Position numbers and translations under genes: made by a program. Source: Bacteroidales bacterium (GTDB taxonomy: Bacteria; Bacteroidota; Bacteroidia; Bacteroidales; UBA3824). From it: a stretch of 64,000 nt of DNA. The DNA is taken from assembly GCA_017535325.1 (NCBI GenBank), contig JAFXUC010000024.1, positions 62,001 to 126,000 on the forward strand, written 5' to 3'. Under the pieces are notes generated by a model. It did not search any database. It saw nothing but the letters and a program-made list of their open reading frames with translations, and had not been told where the DNA came from. Numbering within the stretch: position 1 is the first letter of the stretch; each line of letters starts with the position of its first letter. Positions 41,216 to 49,695 of the stretch are shown here, piece after piece.

Positions 41216-42457
41216 ATGAAAAAATATTTTTTTACACTGATTTTAACGTTTCTGTGTCTTGGAAAATTATCCGCACAGGATTATCCTTTTGACATAACTT
41301 ATTATCCCTTTGTGAATTACAAAGGAGGAAAACTAATTTTCTCAAAAGACTCGGCAAAATTTGAAAGAATTTTTCAAAAGACGGACTCTTTGATAAAATT
41401 CGGTAAAGGAAAACTGAATATCGTTCAAATCGGGGCTTCTCACACTCAGGCGGACATATTTTCGCACCGCATGAGAGTCAGACTCCAAACTTTTCACCCC
41501 GGATTAGTCGGAGCACGCGGCTTCGTCTTCCCGTACAGAATGACAAAATCCAACAACCCGTCAAACTATATTATCTCTTATTCAGGCTTTTGGACAACAT
41601 GCCGGAACGTTGAATGGAAACGCTCTTGCGAACTCGGTATCTCCGGCGCGTCTGCCACAACACTCGACGTAAACGCCAGAATATCAATCTCTATGAACCC
41701 AAACAACCAAGTAAAATACGATTTCAACGAGGTAAAAATCTTTACCGCTCCACATTTGGGACAGTTTGAAATCGTCCCTGATATAGAAATGGGAAATTAC
41801 ACGGTTTCAAAAATTGACAGTCTCGGCTATATCGACATAAAATTTGAAAAATATCAGGAAGTCGCAAAATTCCACTTTGAAAAAACAGACGAAAGCCAGC
41901 AGAACTTTACACTTTACGGCTTTTCGTTGGAAAACGACAATCCGGGCGTAACTTATTCAGGTTTAGGCATCAACGGCGCAAGTTTTTCGTCGTGGCTCGG
42001 CTGTGCGCATTTTGAAAAACAACTTCAAATGCTCAATCCGGACTGGTTTGTGATTTTCTTGGGCGTTAACGATGCAAACACTGCGCATTTCGACGAAAAT
42101 TTCTACTACAACAATTACGTAACTTTTATCGAAAGGGTCAAAAGGTACTGTCCGAATGCGGTTTGGACGTTTGTAGTGCCGAATGATTTTTACCTTTTCC
42201 GCCGCCGTCCTAACCCCGCAATGGAAAAAGAGGAGGAAGTCGTAAAAAAATTAGTGGAAAAATACGGCGAATCCATGTTCAGCATTTACGACGTTATGGG
42301 CGGTTACGGCTCGTCTCTGACATGGGTTAAAAACGGTCTTATGGCATACGACAAAGTACACATGACTGCAACCGGTTACACGTTTTGCGCCGATATGTTT
42401 TTTAACGCTTTTTTACAGAGTTACAGCAATTATTTGGATGCGAAAAAGCGTTTTTAA
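41216..42457 (+). CDS. Secreted SGNH-like hydrolase/acyltransferase (second)
   Basis: This 413-aa protein has a signal peptide (MKKYFFTLILTF... ending SAQ) and an SGNH-like domain: VQIGASHTQADIFSHR (block I with GAS instead of GDS, serine kept), FLGVNDANTAHF (block III), and YDKVHMTATGY (block V, D-x-x-H). It is related in plan to the first SGNH protein but not closely similar. I start at ATG 41216, 2 nt after the toxin stop, because the upstream in-frame TTG overlaps that stop codon. A periplasmic role in O-acylation of a surface glycan together with the MBOAT protein is inferred. Confidence 0.78.
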   Translation: MKKYFFTLILTFLCLGKLSAQDYPFDITYYPFVNYKGGKLIFSKDSAKFERIFQKTDSLIKFGKGKLNIVQIGASHTQADIFSHRMRVRLQTFHPGLVGARGFVFPYRMTKSNNPSNYIISYSGFWTTCRNVEWKRSCELGISGASATTLDVNARISISMNPNNQVKYDFNEVKIFTAPHLGQFEIVPDIEMGNYTVSKIDSLGYIDIKFEKYQEVAKFHFEKTDESQQNFTLYGFSLENDNPGVTYSGLGINGASFSSWLGCAHFEKQLQMLNPDWFVIFLGVNDANTAHFDENFYYNNYVTFIERVKRYCPNAVWTFVVPNDFYLFRRRPNPAMEKEEEVVKKLVEKYGESMFSIYDVMGGYGSSLTWVKNGLMAYDKVHMTATGYTFCADMFFNAFLQSYSNYLDAKKRF

Positions 42458-42469
42458 ACAAAATTTCAT

Positions 42470-42477
42470 TAACTTTG
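42470..42477 (+). promoter_or_regulatory. -7 box of the MBOAT gene
   Basis: TAACTTTG fits TAnnTTTG and lies 19 nt before the MBOAT start, so the acyltransferase can be transcribed apart from the toxin-antitoxin genes. Confidence 0.55.
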
Positions 42478-42495
42478 CACCGAAATTTTTAAGTA

Positions 42496-44679
42496 ATGGA
42501 AAACTTTTTTTCATTTGAATTTATAGAAAGCCTGTTTACATACAATCCGCTGAGACCGCTGCTGTTTACGCAGTTTTATTTTTGGGGATTTTTTGTAATC
42601 GTTTTGGCATTGTACACCACCGTTTACAAAAAAACAGCGATGAGAAACCTCTACCTCTTGGCGGTGAGTTTCTTCTTCTATTACAAAACCGGCGGAATTT
42701 TTGTCATTCTGCTGTTTTTCACGATTTTAACCATTTATTACATAACAAACTGGCTGCACAAAACACCCGACGGCTTAAAACGGAAACTTATTCTCGCACT
42801 CGGCGTTACGGTAAACCTTTTTGTGCTGTTTTATTTTAAATACGCGGCGTTTATCGTCAACTCAATCAACGATTTTTGCGGAACTGATTTTCACGTCGTC
42901 AACTATTTTTCACTTGCGGCAAACGGACTTTTCGGAACAGACTTCGTTACCGACAAAATCATTCTGCCGGTGGGAATCTCGTTCTTTACTTTTCAGGCGA
43001 TAAGTTATTGCGTGGACGTTTACAGACGGCAAATCGAACCCGTAAAATCCGTCTGGGATTTCGGTTTTTACGTGTCGTTTTTTCCGCAGTTGGTGGCTGG
43101 ACCGATTGTCCGCGCCTCTGAATTTGTGCCGCAGATTTATAAGCCCTATTCCCTCACAAAACAGGAGTTCGGAATGGCAATCTTTATGATTTTGAAAGGC
43201 TTAATTAAAAAAGTTTTTATTTCGGACTACATTTCGATAAACTTTATCGACAGGGTTTTTGACTCGCCCGGAAAATACTCAGGCTTTGAAACTCTGATGT
43301 CGCTTTACGGCTATTCGTTGCAGGTTTACACGGATTTCAGCGGGTATACCGACATCGCAATCGGACTCGCGCTTTTGATGGGTTTCCGCCTGAGCATAAA
43401 CTTCAACTCGCCTTACAAAGCAAAATCTACGGCTGAATTTTGGCACCGTTGGCACATTTCTCTGTCAACTTGGCTGAAAGATTATCTCTACATTCCAATC
43501 GGCGGAAACAGAAACGGCTCTGCCGGCGGTTATATTTGCTGGGTGGTTATCCTGCTGGTAATCACAATGTTATCGTCAAGCCTTTTGGTCGGCGCGATAT
43601 TGTTCGGAATTATGGCAGTTTTGGCAATTATCGCGTATTTCAAGCCGGATTTCAAACTCACGCTGACAACTTCGATGAACAATTTTATCACGATGTGGCT
43701 CGGCGGTCTATGGCACGGTTCAAGTTGGATGTTCGTAACCTGGGGCGCGTACAACGGTATCGGTCTTGTCATCTACAAACTCTGGAAAAAAGAAACGCAG
43801 GTTGTCCGCTGGATTGTTTTCGCTGTCCTGAACATTGCCGCGTATATCACTTATAATCAGAATCTCTGGCACAGTCAAAACGGCGTGGTTTTGTGGGGAA
43901 TTTTGGATTTTATTTTCCTCTACGCATATTTTGTCTGGGTGGTAAAATGGTCGCAAAAAGATTTAAGCGCAGTAAAAAATATTCTCGGACTTATTTTAAT
44001 CGCGTTTTTTTCGCTTTGCGCAGTAGTGCTGACAGGTTTTTGGAACAGCGACGTAAAATATACTTCATGGCTGATACTCACAATGTTGACGGCGGTAACA
44101 TTTTTCATCGCCGACAATTTTGACTGTTACATAAACCAGGAGGAAGAAAAAGGAAAAAATCTGCCGTGGAATATTTTTGTTTGGACAAATTTTGTTGTAT
44201 CTTTGGGATTTTGTTTCTGGGGCTGTACAGGCACGTGGAATTTGATTTGGATGTTTTCAGGCGTGGTTTTGCTCGCGGCGCATTTGTTTTACATCACCAA
44301 AAAACAAATAAAAGAGCCGAACAAATTTATTGTGTACATCTGGGGTATCTTCTTGACGTTCAACTTTATAACGTTTACGAGGATATGGTTCCGCGCTCCC
44401 GATACAGAAACAGTCAGCGGTATTCTTGACAGGCTGCTCAACGGCTGGACGGACATTTCGCTGATCCCGACAATGATGATGAGTTATAAGAAAGTCTTTG
44501 CAGTAATTCTTTTTGGAATGATTGTGCACTGGTTTTCCGCTAATTATAAGGAAAGATACACAAACTGGTTTATCAACACTTCCGTTTGGGTAAAAATCCT
44601 TATCTGCATCGGAGTAGTTTTTATGCTGTATCAGGTTAAAGCATCTGATTTGCAGCCGTTTATATATTTCCAATTCTAA
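42496..44679 (+). CDS. MBOAT family O-acyltransferase (long form)
   Basis: This 727-aa polytopic membrane protein belongs to the MBOAT family (AlgI/DltB type), which carries acyl groups across the inner membrane for O-acylation of polysaccharides. Typical blocks are the repeated hydrophobic N-terminus, SFFTFQAISYCVDVYRRQ, FPQLVAGPIVRASEF, the H-R-W-H-I-S-L-S-T-W segment near residue 317, and the catalytic His in GGLWHGSSWMFVTWGAYNG near residue 410. AlgI-type proteins are usually near 480-580 aa; here extra membrane segments occur between the H-R-W-H block and the catalytic His and again in the C-terminal 250 residues. Partner SGNH genes are directly upstream. Confidence 0.88.
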   Translation: MENFFSFEFIESLFTYNPLRPLLFTQFYFWGFFVIVLALYTTVYKKTAMRNLYLLAVSFFFYYKTGGIFVILLFFTILTIYYITNWLHKTPDGLKRKLILALGVTVNLFVLFYFKYAAFIVNSINDFCGTDFHVVNYFSLAANGLFGTDFVTDKIILPVGISFFTFQAISYCVDVYRRQIEPVKSVWDFGFYVSFFPQLVAGPIVRASEFVPQIYKPYSLTKQEFGMAIFMILKGLIKKVFISDYISINFIDRVFDSPGKYSGFETLMSLYGYSLQVYTDFSGYTDIAIGLALLMGFRLSINFNSPYKAKSTAEFWHRWHISLSTWLKDYLYIPIGGNRNGSAGGYICWVVILLVITMLSSSLLVGAILFGIMAVLAIIAYFKPDFKLTLTTSMNNFITMWLGGLWHGSSWMFVTWGAYNGIGLVIYKLWKKETQVVRWIVFAVLNIAAYITYNQNLWHSQNGVVLWGILDFIFLYAYFVWVVKWSQKDLSAVKNILGLILIAFFSLCAVVLTGFWNSDVKYTSWLILTMLTAVTFFIADNFDCYINQEEEKGKNLPWNIFVWTNFVVSLGFCFWGCTGTWNLIWMFSGVVLLAAHLFYITKKQIKEPNKFIVYIWGIFLTFNFITFTRIWFRAPDTETVSGILDRLLNGWTDISLIPTMMMSYKKVFAVILFGMIVHWFSANYKERYTNWFINTSVWVKILICIGVVFMLYQVKASDLQPFIYFQF

Positions 44680-44693
44680 CTTATACTAAAAAA

Positions 44694-45779
44694 ATGGCAG
44701 AAAAAGAAAAAATTGTTCAGACAACCACGGTAACGACGACCACCGTTACCACGACAACGGAGACGAAGAAAAAAGGCGGCTGGTGGTCCGGCCTTAAAAC
44801 GGCTGTAAAAGCCTTATTGATTGCTTGTTGTGTGCTTGTTGTAGCGGGTGCGGTGCTGCTGATAGTTTTCGGCAGGGCAAAAAACGTGTCCTCGTCTATG
44901 GAGGCGACAATCGGCAAAAACAGCAAAGTGTTTTTCAACCGTTTTTCAACGCCCGAAGCCTTGGATGTAGTAGTTTTCAGACACCCCGAAACCGACAGTG
45001 TAGTACCTACCGCACATGACAAAAATTATTACAAAATGTGCAGAATGTACGGTCAGAACTGGTGCTCTAAAAATGAGGTCGTTTATCAAAAACTTAAAAA
45101 ACGTCCGATTTATTTGTCAAGAGTCTACGGTACGCCGGGAACAATCATCGAAATCAAAAACAACGTCGTGTACTTAAACAATGCGCCGGTTGCCGACCCC
45201 GACAGCACAAAATATCCGTTTATCGTTGCCAACGACAGGGTTGTAAGCAAAACGATGCTTGACTCGTGGGGCTTGAAAAAAGAGGATATGACAAGCGAAG
45301 AAGATTACGCGGAGACTTTTATCGGACTTTACCGCAACAAAATCGCTTCAAGTTCCAACCTCGCAATATACAGTCTCAACGAAAACTCCGCCGACAAACT
45401 TTCAAAATTTTCGGCAATAAACAAGGTTGAAAAAATCGTACTTCCCAAAGACTTGTTTGAGCCGACAGTGTTCCCGTATTTGGAGACAAAACACTGGAAC
45501 CAAAGCAATTTCGGACCCGTTGCAATACCTCAAAAAGGCAAAGTCTTGAAACTTTCTGTCAACACGCTTCCGCTTTACCGCCGCTGCATAGAAGCATACG
45601 AAGGCAACAAAGTAGAAGTTAAAAACGGCAAAATTTTCATCAACGGCAAAGAAGAGTCTTCTTACCGTTTTACGAAAGATTATTACTTTGTTTTGGGCGA
45701 CAACCGCTCCGGCAAAGACGATTCAAGATATTTCGGATTTTTGCCCGATGACCATATTTTAGGCGTAGCATGCGAATAA
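44694..45779 (+). CDS. Signal peptidase I-like protein lacking the catalytic lysine
   Basis: This 361-aa protein resembles type I signal peptidase (S26). It has a threonine-rich cytoplasmic N-terminus (VTTTTVTTTTETKKK), one membrane helix (~residues 36-58), the serine block NVSSSMEATI, DVVVFRHPE, YGTPGTIIEIKNN, and a box D-like GDNRSGKDDSRYFGFLPDDHILG near the end. In active enzymes the general-base Lys lies in the K-R-x-x-G-x-P-G block; here this reads LSRVYGTPG, with Ser in place of Lys. It may be an inactive relative, use another base, or be a paralogue with a new role. It follows the MBOAT gene by 14 nt. Confidence 0.82.
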   Translation: MAEKEKIVQTTTVTTTTVTTTTETKKKGGWWSGLKTAVKALLIACCVLVVAGAVLLIVFGRAKNVSSSMEATIGKNSKVFFNRFSTPEALDVVVFRHPETDSVVPTAHDKNYYKMCRMYGQNWCSKNEVVYQKLKKRPIYLSRVYGTPGTIIEIKNNVVYLNNAPVADPDSTKYPFIVANDRVVSKTMLDSWGLKKEDMTSEEDYAETFIGLYRNKIASSSNLAIYSLNENSADKLSKFSAINKVEKIVLPKDLFEPTVFPYLETKHWNQSNFGPVAIPQKGKVLKLSVNTLPLYRRCIEAYEGNKVEVKNGKIFINGKEESSYRFTKDYYFVLGDNRSGKDDSRYFGFLPDDHILGVACE

Positions 45780-46936
45780 AATTTTTAACACATAAAAACA
45801 CGGTTTGTAGAGACGCGATTAATCGCGTCTCTACATTTTTTATATTGTTTTTTTCAACGCTGACACTAAACGCACAAACCACATTCCTAAAAAATAGCGA
45901 AAATTTCAGCGTTTGCAGCGAAAGTTATGATTATAAGACTAATACAATCAGTTTCAAACCCTACAAAGATTCCCTCAACACTTGTGCCTTATGGTTTCGT
46001 TTTGGCATAACGGGGTATAGAAAAGACACCGTTTTGACTGTTAAAAGCGTCTTTGACGAAAGCAGTTACAATCCAAGTTTTTTGGTTTTCAGTTATGACA
46101 ACAAAGAGTTTTTTCCGATGAGAAACCGTTACAAAAACAAACATCTTGAAGCCGCTTTGAAGCCGGAAAAAGACACGGTTTTCTTTGCGACGGGCTATCC
46201 TTACAGTTACGAAAACCTTAAAAAATTTCTCGACGAAAACACCCCGCACAAAAACCTCGTCAAGACGGAAAATCTTGACACTGCGTCAGAGTTTTACATT
46301 CCGCTGCTGACTATAACCTCAAAAAAAGATTCGCCAAAAAAGAAACTCGTCTGGATAATCTGCCGTCAGCACGCTTTTGAATCGGTTGCAAATTTTGTCA
46401 TGGAAGGCATGTTAAAATACTTGTTGTCAGAGGATTGCAACAAAAAACTGCTGAAACGCTACATTTTCAAAATTGTTCCGATGACCGACGTTGAAAATGT
46501 AGTTTCGGGACTTTCGGGCAGAATGTCAAAGCCGAGGGACTACAACCGCGACTGGGACTCCCCTATCCGGGACCGCATAAAAATACTTGAAAACAAAATC
46601 GCTGAAACGGCAAAAGAATATCAGTATTATATGTTTTTTGATGTTCACGGAACGTTTCCTTGCGGCATCATAGGATCAGGTGATTTTTCGTTTTTTGATT
46701 TGAAAGGCAACATGCAAAAAAGTCAGGATTTAAGAGATTATTTCCACAAAATTTCCGTGAAATACTTCCGACCGATTCCCGACAATCAACAGTCATACGG
46801 CGGCATGACCGCAGACTGGTGGAATTACTTGAATTTCAAAGAATTAAAGTTTTCGACAACGGTAGAAATCGACTGGATTGAAAATTATGAAACCTATTAC
46901 AAAATCGGCGAAGAAATGATAAAGGGGATTTTTTAA
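45770..46936 (+). CDS. Secreted M14-family zinc carboxypeptidase
   Basis: This 388-aa protein has an N-terminal signal segment (FFILFFSTLTLNAQ), a beta-sandwich region and an M14 peptidase domain. The zinc motif H-x-x-E is RQHAFES near residue 206, the third ligand His is in FFDVHGTFP, and the catalytic Glu fits TTVEIDW near the end. M14 enzymes remove C-terminal residues from peptides or modified amino acids such as peptidoglycan stems. The frame begins 10 nt inside the signal-peptidase-like gene and reads through a 28-nt palindrome (45807-45834), giving CRDAINRVST before the hydrophobic core, so the true start is uncertain. Confidence 0.78.
   Translation: MRIKFLTHKNTVCRDAINRVSTFFILFFSTLTLNAQTTFLKNSENFSVCSESYDYKTNTISFKPYKDSLNTCALWFRFGITGYRKDTVLTVKSVFDESSYNPSFLVFSYDNKEFFPMRNRYKNKHLEAALKPEKDTVFFATGYPYSYENLKKFLDENTPHKNLVKTENLDTASEFYIPLLTITSKKDSPKKKLVWIICRQHAFESVANFVMEGMLKYLLSEDCNKKLLKRYIFKIVPMTDVENVVSGLSGRMSKPRDYNRDWDSPIRDRIKILENKIAETAKEYQYYMFFDVHGTFPCGIIGSGDFSFFDLKGNMQKSQDLRDYFHKISVKYFRPIPDNQQSYGGMTADWWNYLNFKELKFSTTVEIDWIENYETYYKIGEEMIKGIF
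45807..45834. repeat. 28-nt perfect palindrome, REP-like
   Basis: GTAGAGACGCGATT followed directly by its reverse complement forms a perfect 28-nt palindrome, then a T-run. This motif is familiar as an intergenic repeat in many bacterial genomes. It sits between the end of the signal-peptidase-like gene and the M14 signal peptide and could also act as a terminator. Confidence 0.85.
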
Positions 46937-46941
46937 TCCCC
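46924..46941. terminator. Hairpin spanning two converging stop codons
   Basis: GGGGATT (46924-46930) and AATCCCC (46935-46941) pair around TTTT. Both stop codons of the converging genes at 46936 (+) and 46933 (-) lie inside it. The T-runs are short, so termination is only likely. Confidence 0.5.
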
Positions 46942-47511
46942 TAAAATGATTTTCGGCGTTTTAACAGCCTTGAAAATTTCCGCCTCATTGTTTTCTGTCG
47001 GCGAAAATTCACACGCGCTGTCAGTTACCTTTGTGATTTTGTACTTGCCAGAAATGTTGTCCATCAAAAACTCGTTTTTGTCGGTTTCGAGACTCTTTTC
47101 CTTTCCGTCAAGAGTGTAAAAAACTGTAAACGGTTTTGAGCCAGAAAGCGTTATTTTCAGCGGTTCACCGTAGCAGACTGCTGAATTTTCAAAGGCTACT
47201 GACGGGGCTTTTTTGCGCTTAACGATATAAACAACAGTTTCGGAAGTACAATTAGTTTCGGTGTTTTTGCCGTAAACGCTAAGCGAGCCTTCGCCTTCGG
47301 TATCGTCCCATGTAACGGTGATTTCTGCGCCCGTGTTGCTGCTCAAAGTGCCGCCTGAAACTTCCCAATGATAAACGGTGTTTTCTTCCGTCTCCTCTAC
47401 GCCGTAAGTTTTTACCGAGGAGGTGCAAACGGGTGATAATTCCGCCGTTTGCGAATTTGCGGCGTTAAAACCAAGCACCGCAAAAAATGTTAATAAAATT
47501 TTACTTTTCAT
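46933..47511 (-). CDS. Secreted Ig/PKD-like surface protein
   Basis: This 192-aa protein has a signal peptide (ending ANSQ) and two beta-rich Ig/PKD-like segments. The first reads PVCTSSVKTYGVEETEENTVYHWEVSGGTL and the second SAVCYGEPLKITLSGSKPFTVFYTLDGKE, patterns common in Bacteroidota surface adhesins and gliding-motility-associated proteins. The C-terminus (KTPKIILGD) has no clear type IX sorting domain. It starts 2 nt after the upstream PKD protein stop, and is very likely co-expressed with it. Binding partner unknown. Confidence 0.72.
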   Translation of the reverse strand: MKSKILLTFFAVLGFNAANSQTAELSPVCTSSVKTYGVEETEENTVYHWEVSGGTLSSNTGAEITVTWDDTEGEGSLSVYGKNTETNCTSETVVYIVKRKKAPSVAFENSAVCYGEPLKITLSGSKPFTVFYTLDGKEKSLETDKNEFLMDNISGKYKITKVTDSACEFSPTENNEAEIFKAVKTPKIILGD

Positions 47512-47513
47512 GT

Positions 47514-48824
47514 TTATTGTGTTTCAATTACTTTCGGGGATTTTGGGTGCGGATAAATTTCAATATCCGTTTCGTATTCGTCTTTGCCGTCAATCAAAAG
47601 TTTAACTTTATAACTGCCGGATTTTTTGTATAAATGCGACGGAGAAATTTCGGTTGAGGTTTCACCGTCGCCAAAATTCCACAAAAAAGTTTTCACGCCG
47701 GAAAAATTTTCTAACGAAAAATCAATTCTGTCACCCAAACAGGAATTTTCAGCAGAAATTTTAGGAGTACAGGTCTGTTTTGAAAACCACGTAGAAACAA
47801 AATTCAAACTTTGATTATAAACACGTTTTGATAATGAAAGAAAAAGTTCCGGCTCTTTTGAATTGCCATTTTCGTCAAAACCGATTCTAAAAACTTTTTG
47901 TTGGGACATCAACGATACATAAATATTGCCGTCTAATCCGCAATACATAGAACATCCGGCAAGTACCCCCTTGATTTTACTCAAAATTTCAAGTTTTTTG
48001 TAATGCTCAAAATCAGGAATTTCCGATTTTATATCAAACTCCAATAAATCAAGTTTATCTCCGCTGCTCATCAAATAATACAATTTGGAATTATCAGAAG
48101 AAAAACAAGTCCCATAACAAGGGGAATATTCACTAAAATTATGTTCGCTGATAAGTTTAAAATTAGAATCATTACGGTCTAAGACTCCAAAAAATACCTT
48201 ACAATTAATATTCCCTTTAAATGATGACCAAAATTTACAATCAGAAGACAAACGCCAATAATCTCCATCCAATTCGTTTGGATATTGCTCTATTGAATTT
48301 TTAGTTATCAGATAAACAGAATTACCGTTTACAAACCAAATATCATTACAATTTTCATGATGAAATAATACAGGAGAGTAATTATTATTATTCCAAATAT
48401 TGGAATTTATTTCAATTGCTTTTTTTTGTCTTAAATCAATCAGTGCATATCCTGTATTAAAAATTAAATAAACATAATTTTCGTCGTAAGATCGGGGAAC
48501 AAAAACAGCCCCGATATTTATGGCGATATTTTCTAAACCTTCTATACTGATATTATCGCCTTCATCTGTAACATAATAAACACATCTATCCGCTTTACTA
48601 TAAACTAATTTCAATTTACCGTCAGAATCAGTATAAAAAATATCATTGTATCCGTTATAATTATGTGGTTCAGGTTTGGCAGGAACTTCATTAAAATTAA
48701 TACAATATTCTCCAATATACCAACGAGAAGCGTGTTTGCTTTGCGCAAAAACAAAATTTGAAAGCATCATTTGGAGCATTACACCCCAAATGATGCTTTT
48801 TATATAAATATTTTTCATTACCAT
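47514..48824 (-). CDS. Secreted PKD-domain protein with propeller-like region
   Basis: This 436-aa protein has a signal peptide (ending FVFAQ), then ~300 residues with repeated blades of the form 'xVYxxxDxx', 'DGNIYVSLMSQQKVFRIG', which suggest a beta-propeller, and a C-terminal PKD domain (SFLWNFGDGETSTEISPSHLYKKSGSYKVKLLI pattern, with the WNFGDG and H-x-Y-K-x-S-G marks). Such proteins act at the cell surface in adhesion. The start may be the ATG two codons further in (MKNIYIK). Promoter box at 48857-48864. It leads a two-gene operon with the Ig/PKD-like protein. Confidence 0.78.
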   Translation of the reverse strand: MVMKNIYIKSIIWGVMLQMMLSNFVFAQSKHASRWYIGEYCINFNEVPAKPEPHNYNGYNDIFYTDSDGKLKLVYSKADRCVYYVTDEGDNISIEGLENIAINIGAVFVPRSYDENYVYLIFNTGYALIDLRQKKAIEINSNIWNNNNYSPVLFHHENCNDIWFVNGNSVYLITKNSIEQYPNELDGDYWRLSSDCKFWSSFKGNINCKVFFGVLDRNDSNFKLISEHNFSEYSPCYGTCFSSDNSKLYYLMSSGDKLDLLEFDIKSEIPDFEHYKKLEILSKIKGVLAGCSMYCGLDGNIYVSLMSQQKVFRIGFDENGNSKEPELFLSLSKRVYNQSLNFVSTWFSKQTCTPKISAENSCLGDRIDFSLENFSGVKTFLWNFGDGETSTEISPSHLYKKSGSYKVKLLIDGKDEYETDIEIYPHPKSPKVIETQ

Positions 48825-48856
48825 TTTTGTTATTTATTTGCTTTCGTTTTCCGCCA

Positions 48857-48864
48857 CAAAAATA
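48857..48864 (-). promoter_or_regulatory. -7 box of the PKD operon
   Basis: Minus-strand TATTTTTG fits TAnnTTTG, about 33 nt before the start codon. Confidence 0.5.
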
Positions 48865-48880
48865 TACAAAAAATTTCGGA

Positions 48881-48940
48881 AAAAATTTACCCTTTCGGGT
48901 AATTTTTCACTGAAACGTAAAAATTACCCTTTCGGGTAAT
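48881..48940 (-). terminator. Two tandem terminators with GAAA loops
   Basis: On the minus strand two hairpins with stem TTACCC / GGGTAA and a GAAA tetraloop (48887-48902 and 48924-48939) occur about 37 nt apart, each followed by T-rich sequence. They follow the stop of the FISUMP gene at 48963. Confidence 0.75.
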
Positions 48941-48962
48941 CAAAACCTTAAAAGAAGCGGTT

Positions 48963-49688
48963 CTATTTGTTTCCAACTATTTTCTTACGCACGGCGCGAA
49001 TTGAAATGCCGTAAAATCTGTTGTTGCTGACAACTCTGCAACCGCCGCTGTTAAAACTCACAAACCGAGCGTAAGAAGAATTGTTTTTGTCAAGGGACGA
49101 CGACCAATAATCGCCGGTCAAATTGCCCTGATAAAAAAAATTCTTGTCATAAAAGCCCGCCGCCGGCAAAAAAATATATGCGTCTTTTTTATATCTGTTA
49201 GCGACAATATACCCCGCAACCGAAGTGTTGTTGTAATTGTCCGTCCAAGTCCACTGACATTCGTCCAATAATTCCTGCCACTGCTCCTCTGTCGGGATTT
49301 GCCATTTTCTGCCCATAATGACATACGCCGCATCGTCTTCACAAGAGAGCAAAACGCGGTAATCGGTAAAGCCGCCTTCGCCATACTCTTCCTGACAACA
49401 ATATTTTGTAAGTTGTTTGAAACTGAGATTGCAATATTTATAATTTGCCCAACAATATCCGTAACAGCCTTCTTTTAAGGGCTGAGACCATTTGCCGTTA
49501 TAAAAATGCGGCACTGTTTCGCCCCAGCCGAAATAGCCGCCGCTTTGTTCGGGAGACTCTGCGCCGACATTACAAGCCGCCCAAAGCGTTCCGCTGCTCA
49601 GTCCGAGGTTTACATAATCTTTTTTGCCTTGCGCCATAATGCTTAAAGAAAACATCATAACGAAAATCAATAACAGAAGTCTTTTCAT
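48963..49688 (-). CDS. Secreted FISUMP-domain protein
   Basis: This 241-aa protein has a signal peptide (ending SIMAQ) and a full FISUMP-type domain (Fibrobacter succinogenes major paralogous domain, TIGR02145-like): YVNLGLSSGTLWAACNVGAESPEQSGGYFGWGE, KWQIPTEEQWQELLDEC, IFLPAAGF, GDYWSSSLD and the final SIRAVRKK. The domain adopts a C-type-lectin-like fold and is expanded in Bacteroidota surface proteins; ligands are unknown. The C-terminal parts of lipoproteins A and B are distant relatives. It starts 7 nt after the lipoprotein gene at 49696 and is followed by two tandem terminators. Confidence 0.85.
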   Translation of the reverse strand: MKRLLLLIFVMMFSLSIMAQGKKDYVNLGLSSGTLWAACNVGAESPEQSGGYFGWGETVPHFYNGKWSQPLKEGCYGYCWANYKYCNLSFKQLTKYCCQEEYGEGGFTDYRVLLSCEDDAAYVIMGRKWQIPTEEQWQELLDECQWTWTDNYNNTSVAGYIVANRYKKDAYIFLPAAGFYDKNFFYQGNLTGDYWSSSLDKNNSSYARFVSFNSGGCRVVSNNRFYGISIRAVRKKIVGNK

Positions 49689-49695
49689 AATGTTT

